From: Saccharopolyspora rosea
Lineage (GTDB): Bacteria; Actinomycetota; Actinomycetes; Mycobacteriales; Pseudonocardiaceae
Assembly (NCBI RefSeq): GCF_025643595.1
Contig: NZ_CP102826.1
Coordinates: forward strand, 5,766,001-5,830,000
Length of the DNA: 64,000 nucleotides
Direction: 5' to 3'
Shown: piece after piece, positions 63,499 through 64,000 of the stretch
Layout of the letters: each line of letters begins with the position of its first letter
Position numbering within the stretch: the stretch's first letter is position 1
Notes under the pieces: generated by a model
Told to the model about the DNA's origin: nothing
The model's database searches: none
The model's input: the letters and a program-made list of their open reading frames with translations, nothing else
Made by a program: the position numbers and the translations under genes

Positions 63499-63503
63499 GA
63501 CCG

Positions 63504-63923
63504 ATGACCGTCACCGACGCTCCGCTGTCCGTCGACAAGCCGCGCTCGCCGTCCCGCCGCGCCGCGCGCCGCAGCAACTTCGAGATGTTCAGCTGGCTGT
63601 TCATGCGGCTGTCCGGCGTGGTCCTGCTGTTCCTGGTGCTGGGGCACCTGCTGATCATGCTGTTCCTGGACGGCGGGGTCCACAAGATCAACTTCGCGTT
63701 CGTGGCGGGTCGCTGGGCTTCGCCGTTCTGGCAGCTCTGGGACCTGACCATGCTCTGGCTGGCCGGACTGCACGGCGGGAACGGCCTGCGCACCGTCATC
63801 AACGACTACTCCCGCAAGGACAGCACGCGCTTCTGGCTGAGGATGCTGCTGTACGTCTCGGTCATCCTGACCGTGGGTCTGGGCACCTTCGTGATCTTCA
63901 CCTTCGACCCGAACATCGGCTGA
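63504..63923 (+). CDS. sdhD: Succinate dehydrogenase hydrophobic membrane anchor
   Basis: A 139-residue membrane protein, partner of SdhC. After a basic N-terminus come three helices: LFMRLSGVVLLFLVLGHLLI with the Arg-Leu-Ser-Gly and His of the family, LWDLTMLWLAGLHGGNGLRT with a His for heme, and MLLYVSVILTVGLGTFVIFT. The order sdhC, sdhD, sdhA is normal for actinobacteria. ATG at 63504. Confidence 0.92.
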   Translation: MTVTDAPLSVDKPRSPSRRAARRSNFEMFSWLFMRLSGVVLLFLVLGHLLIMLFLDGGVHKINFAFVAGRWASPFWQLWDLTMLWLAGLHGGNGLRTVINDYSRKDSTRFWLRMLLYVSVILTVGLGTFVIFTFDPNIG

Positions 63924-63984
63924 CCGCAGACCACAGCGTGGCGCACCGCGCGGCGGTCGGCGCCACCAGCCCGAGGAGGCGACC

Positions 63985-64000
63985 ATGCAATTCCACAAGT
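63985..64000 (+). CDS. sdhA: Succinate dehydrogenase flavoprotein subunit, first codons only
   Basis: Only MQFHK is inside the window, but the ATG follows GAGGAGG (63974-63980) and lies 61 bp after sdhD, where sdhA is expected. The identification rests on gene order and this short opening, which matches actinobacterial SdhA starts. Confidence 0.75.

Overview
The window is chromosomal DNA of a very high-GC actinomycete. Most codons end in G or C, many genes start with GTG, and several start only a few bases after a -10 box as if their messages were leaderless. DUF3558 lipoprotein, PE/PPE-like and EspG genes, a family of intergenic repeats, and a nucleoside-salvage block beside sdhCDA point to the Pseudonocardiales, perhaps Saccharopolyspora or a relative. 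That placement is inference; there is no rRNA here. I saw no tRNA, rRNA, CRISPR array, prophage or transposase gene.

Layout. 1-5.5 kb: the tail of a dicarboxylate/amino-acid symporter, a biotin-dependent acyl-CoA carboxylase alpha subunit, a DUF1707 protein, a DUF3558 lipoprotein and a PE-like/PPE-like/EspG trio without an ESX core. 5.8-11.3 kb: the glycerol regulon, with glpR and glpD on the minus strand diverging from glpF and glpK. 11.4-15.6 kb: small genes and an L-fucose-type oxidative operon (aldo/keto reductase, SDR, fuconate dehydratase). 15.9-20.5 kb: a TPR protein, a DCC protein, an NAD(P)H-quinone reductase, a cyclotransferase-like protein and a second DeoR regulator. 20.6-24.5 kb: two divergent FGGY sugar kinases and a HAD phosphatase. 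24.7-28 kb: an AbiEi-like protein, an M20 amidohydrolase and about 1 kb with no convincing gene. 28.1-34.1 kb: a complete mrpABCDEFG cation/proton antiporter operon. 34.6-41.6 kb: a membrane Ser/Thr kinase, purine nucleoside phosphorylase plus a phosphohexomutase, a flavodoxin-like protein, a Doc-like/RHH toxin-antitoxin pair and a TetR gene broken by a frameshift. 42-48 kb: upp, a TetR-controlled flavin monooxygenase, formaldehyde dehydrogenase and a secreted peptidase-like hydrolase. 48-62.6 kb: deoC with two aldehyde dehydrogenase genes, an SMI1/KNR4 protein, an acidic protein, a wrecked adenosine deaminase gene, a coiled-coil protein, then deoA, cdd and a BMP/ABC nucleoside importer. 63-64 kb: sdhC, sdhD and the first codons of sdhA.

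How the genes work together. Nucleosides imported by the BMP/ABC system can be deaminated by Cdd and phosphorolysed by DeoA and PNP. The mutase next to PNP may isomerise the pentose-1-phosphate, DeoC cleaves deoxyribose-5-phosphate, and the linked aldehyde dehydrogenase could oxidise the acetaldehyde. Upp recovers uracil. The adenosine deaminase step of this set is a pseudogene. Glycerol is taken up, phosphorylated and oxidised by GlpF, GlpK and GlpD.

The most unusual DNA features are three. First, a dispersed intergenic element is present in four copies plus a fragment; its outer terminal repeat lies on the stop codon of a neighbouring gene, and two copies carry the same nested insertion. 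Second, a 13-bp palindrome (GTCC-N5-GGAC) recurs in and between genes and forces A/T third positions in otherwise GC3-rich genes. Third, the adenosine deaminase gene is clearly decayed inside an otherwise intact nucleoside-salvage locus.
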